Source: Gammaproteobacteria bacterium (lineage in GTDB: Bacteria; Pseudomonadota; Gammaproteobacteria; PS1; Pseudothioglobaceae). Taken from it: a DNA stretch of 6,919 nt. The DNA is taken from the NCBI GenBank assembly GCA_029937335.1, contig JAPYQD010000039.1, positions 1-6,919 of the forward strand, given 5' to 3'. The notes under the pieces were generated by a model. That model was not told where the DNA came from and made no database searches. It worked only from the letters and a program-made list of their open reading frames with translations. Below, piece by piece: positions 5,735 through 6,919 of this stretch. Position numbers and translations under genes: made by a program. Within the stretch, counting starts at the first letter, position 1. Every line of letters begins with the position of its first letter.

Positions 5735-6476
5735 CGATCAAATCCTTAGTTTCATCCAACATCGGTTTCATTGCGCTGAGCAGGTTTTTATACAAACTGG
5801 GAATGCGCTTTTCTTCTTCTAATAACCATTGTTTAAAATATTCTCGCTCAGTCGGCATACTAAAGCAAGCCGGGCATGAATCAGCAATCACAGGCAAATC
5901 AGCCGTTTTGGCAAAATCAGCCAATTGGCGCTCACGCACATAGACCATTGGACGAATAATACGTAAATCTTTGGCGTCATTAATATAGTGCGCTTTCATG
6001 GTTTGAATCTTACCATTATGACACATTGACATCATTAAACTCTCGCTCAAGTCATCTAAATGTTGGCCCAAAGCTAAAACGTTATAACCTTCTCGTCTGG
6101 CTACTTGATACATCAAGCCACGCTTGATTCGAGAGCAAAATGAACAATAAGAATCTCCTTTCATACTTGCTTTGGCTTGCTCCATAATCGGAAACTCTTC
6201 AAAAAAATACGGTGTGTCAAATTGCTTAAAAAAAGCCTCAAGTGCTTGCGGCTCAAAACCTTCAACTTGAGGGTCAATCGTAACAACGCCCAATTCAAAC
6301 TTAACTGGGGAATGACGCTGAAAATGACGCAAGATGTGGAATAAACTCAAAGAGTCTTTGCCACCAGAAACCGCTAACAATATTTTATCACCCGCTTTAA
6401 TCATGCCAAAATCACTAATGGCACGGCCAACAGGTTTAAGTAATAGTTTGGGTAATTTTATGCGTGGTAAAACCAT
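5727..6476 (-). CDS. ttcA: TtcA-like PP-loop ATPase, probable tRNA 2-thiocytidine synthetase
   Basis: TtcA adenylates C32 of certain tRNAs and replaces the oxygen with sulfur, using a [4Fe-4S] cluster and persulfide sulfur from IscS. The 249-residue protein has the PP-loop SGGKDS at 37-42 in KILLAVSGGKDSLSL, then the family CSFCSRIKRG motif with Cys111 and Cys114, LALGQHLDDLSES (134-146), a GKIQTMKAH segment and IRPMVYVRE (174-182). A second cysteine pair, CPAC at 201-204, can supply the third cluster ligand. It is shorter than E. coli TtcA (311 residues), mainly at the ends, and has DSCPACF where I recall PCNLCG in E. coli. It could therefore be a TtcA paralogue with another tRNA target. The ATG lies inside the end of the peptidase gene (19-base overlap), with only a weak AAGAG upstream, so translation is probably coupled. 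Confidence 0.85.
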   Translation of the reverse strand: MVLPRIKLPKLLLKPVGRAISDFGMIKAGDKILLAVSGGKDSLSLFHILRHFQRHSPVKFELGVVTIDPQVEGFEPQALEAFFKQFDTPYFFEEFPIMEQAKASMKGDSYCSFCSRIKRGLMYQVARREGYNVLALGQHLDDLSESLMMSMCHNGKIQTMKAHYINDAKDLRIIRPMVYVRERQLADFAKTADLPVIADSCPACFSMPTEREYFKQWLLEEEKRIPSLYKNLLSAMKPMLDETKDLIDD

Positions 6477-6919
6477 TGCTCTTGTCTTTTTAAAGTGTCT
6501 TTAGATAGATTATCAGCGACACTCAAAGCGCAAAATGTTGGTGCACTGTTGGTCATTGTGACGCTTAATTCAATTAACGACTCGTCTCTTAAAGCCCCAA
6601 CTTGGATTACGTCGCCTTCGGCGTAAGAGTCAATCGCGCTTGCTAAGTCTTTAGCTTGTACTTTGATACCGTCAATACTCATGATTTTATCGCCAACATA
6701 TAAGCCCGCTGTTTGAGCGCAAGACCCCTCTAATACATGGCTAATAAAGGCAAACTCTTGGGCTTTGTTAATGCCAATACCGAAGTTAGACAACTCTTCT
6801 TTCTTATGGCTAAATTCACAACTTATGCCCACGTAATCAAATGCTTGTTTGAGTGGTAACTCGCTCACGCCATATAAATAATCATCAAAAAATTTGGTGA
6901 AATCACTTTGAGTTAAATG
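6458..6919 (-). CDS. C-terminal part of an M61-family (glycyl aminopeptidase-like) PDZ peptidase, truncated by window edge
   Basis: The open frame runs from the window edge to a TAA at 6460-6458, giving 153 residues of the end of a larger protein. The first visible residues include FTKFFDDYLYGVSELPL and QAFDYVGI, which resemble the segment closing the catalytic region of M61 peptidases (pattern F-x-x-Y-V-x-G-t-x-x-L-P-l). A PDZ domain follows: GIGINKAQEFAFISHVLEGSCAQ, then AGLYVGDKIMSIDGIKV, with the usual binding-loop and G-D-x-I-x-x-I-D-G signatures. M61 enzymes are zinc aminopeptidases with a preference for N-terminal glycine or alanine in studied members; the HEXXH site would lie outside the window. 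A GTG at 6868-6866 could be read as a start but the homologous sequence continues upstream of it. The gene overlaps ttcA by 19 bases. Another PDZ-containing protease cannot be fully excluded. Confidence 0.75.
   Translation of the reverse strand, partial: HLTQSDFTKFFDDYLYGVSELPLKQAFDYVGISCEFSHKKEELSNFGIGINKAQEFAFISHVLEGSCAQTAGLYVGDKIMSIDGIKVQAKDLASAIDSYAEGDVIQVGALRDESLIELSVTMTNSAPTFCALSVADNLSKDTLKRQEQWFYHA

Noticed and set aside
6458..6868. A separate small PDZ protein starting at GTG 6868-6866
   Set aside because: The same frame stays open to the window edge, and the residues just upstream (FFDDYLYG) fit the M61 peptidase pattern, so this is the tail of a larger gene.
1..6919. CRISPR, transposon ends, tRNA or rRNA genes, phage or defence genes
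   Set aside because: Genes are packed end to end with household functions; no direct repeat arrays, terminal inverted repeats or cloverleaf sequences were seen in the short gaps.

Overview
The window is a single-strand block: every supported gene lies on the minus strand, so transcription runs from position 6919 toward 1. The DNA is AT-rich. The proteins look gammaproteobacterial: IscS, IscU, IscA and IscR keep the Escherichia coli residue numbering at their key positions, and a cysE gene sits just upstream of iscR as in Azotobacter and pseudomonads. An AT-rich marine or symbiotic sulfur-oxidizing gammaproteobacterium (SUP05/Thioglobus-like) would fit, but that placement is a guess; only the class-level assignment is well supported.

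Layout in transcription order: (1) 6919-6458, the C-terminal end of an M61-type metallopeptidase with a PDZ domain, entering from outside the window. (2) 6476-5727, a TtcA-like PP-loop tRNA thiolation enzyme overlapping the peptidase gene by 19 bases. (3) 5734-4895, an LpxL/HtrB-family lipid A acyltransferase overlapping ttcA by 8 bases. (4) 4845-4147, a short-form serine acetyltransferase (cysE) whose start lies right against a TATAAT box. (5) 4146-4030, the regulatory gap holding a sigma70-type promoter that overlaps a good match to a type 1 IscR site. (6) 4029-1, the isc operon in the order iscR-iscS-iscU-iscA-hscB-hscA, with hscA running off the window after 355 codons.

The genes share a sulfur theme. 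CysE makes O-acetylserine for cysteine synthesis, IscS takes sulfur from cysteine, IscU/IscA with HscB/HscA build and deliver Fe-S clusters, IscR senses cluster supply, and TtcA-type enzymes need both an Fe-S cluster and persulfide sulfur. The M61 peptidase and the acyltransferase have no evident link to this and are probably only positional neighbours.

I see no mobile element, CRISPR array, RNA gene or clearly novel multi-gene system. No stretch above about 120 bases lacks a gene. The points most worth a second look are the IscR operator, a four-cysteine cluster in the HscA ATPase domain, the CPAC variant of the TtcA-like protein, and the possibly leaderless cysE.
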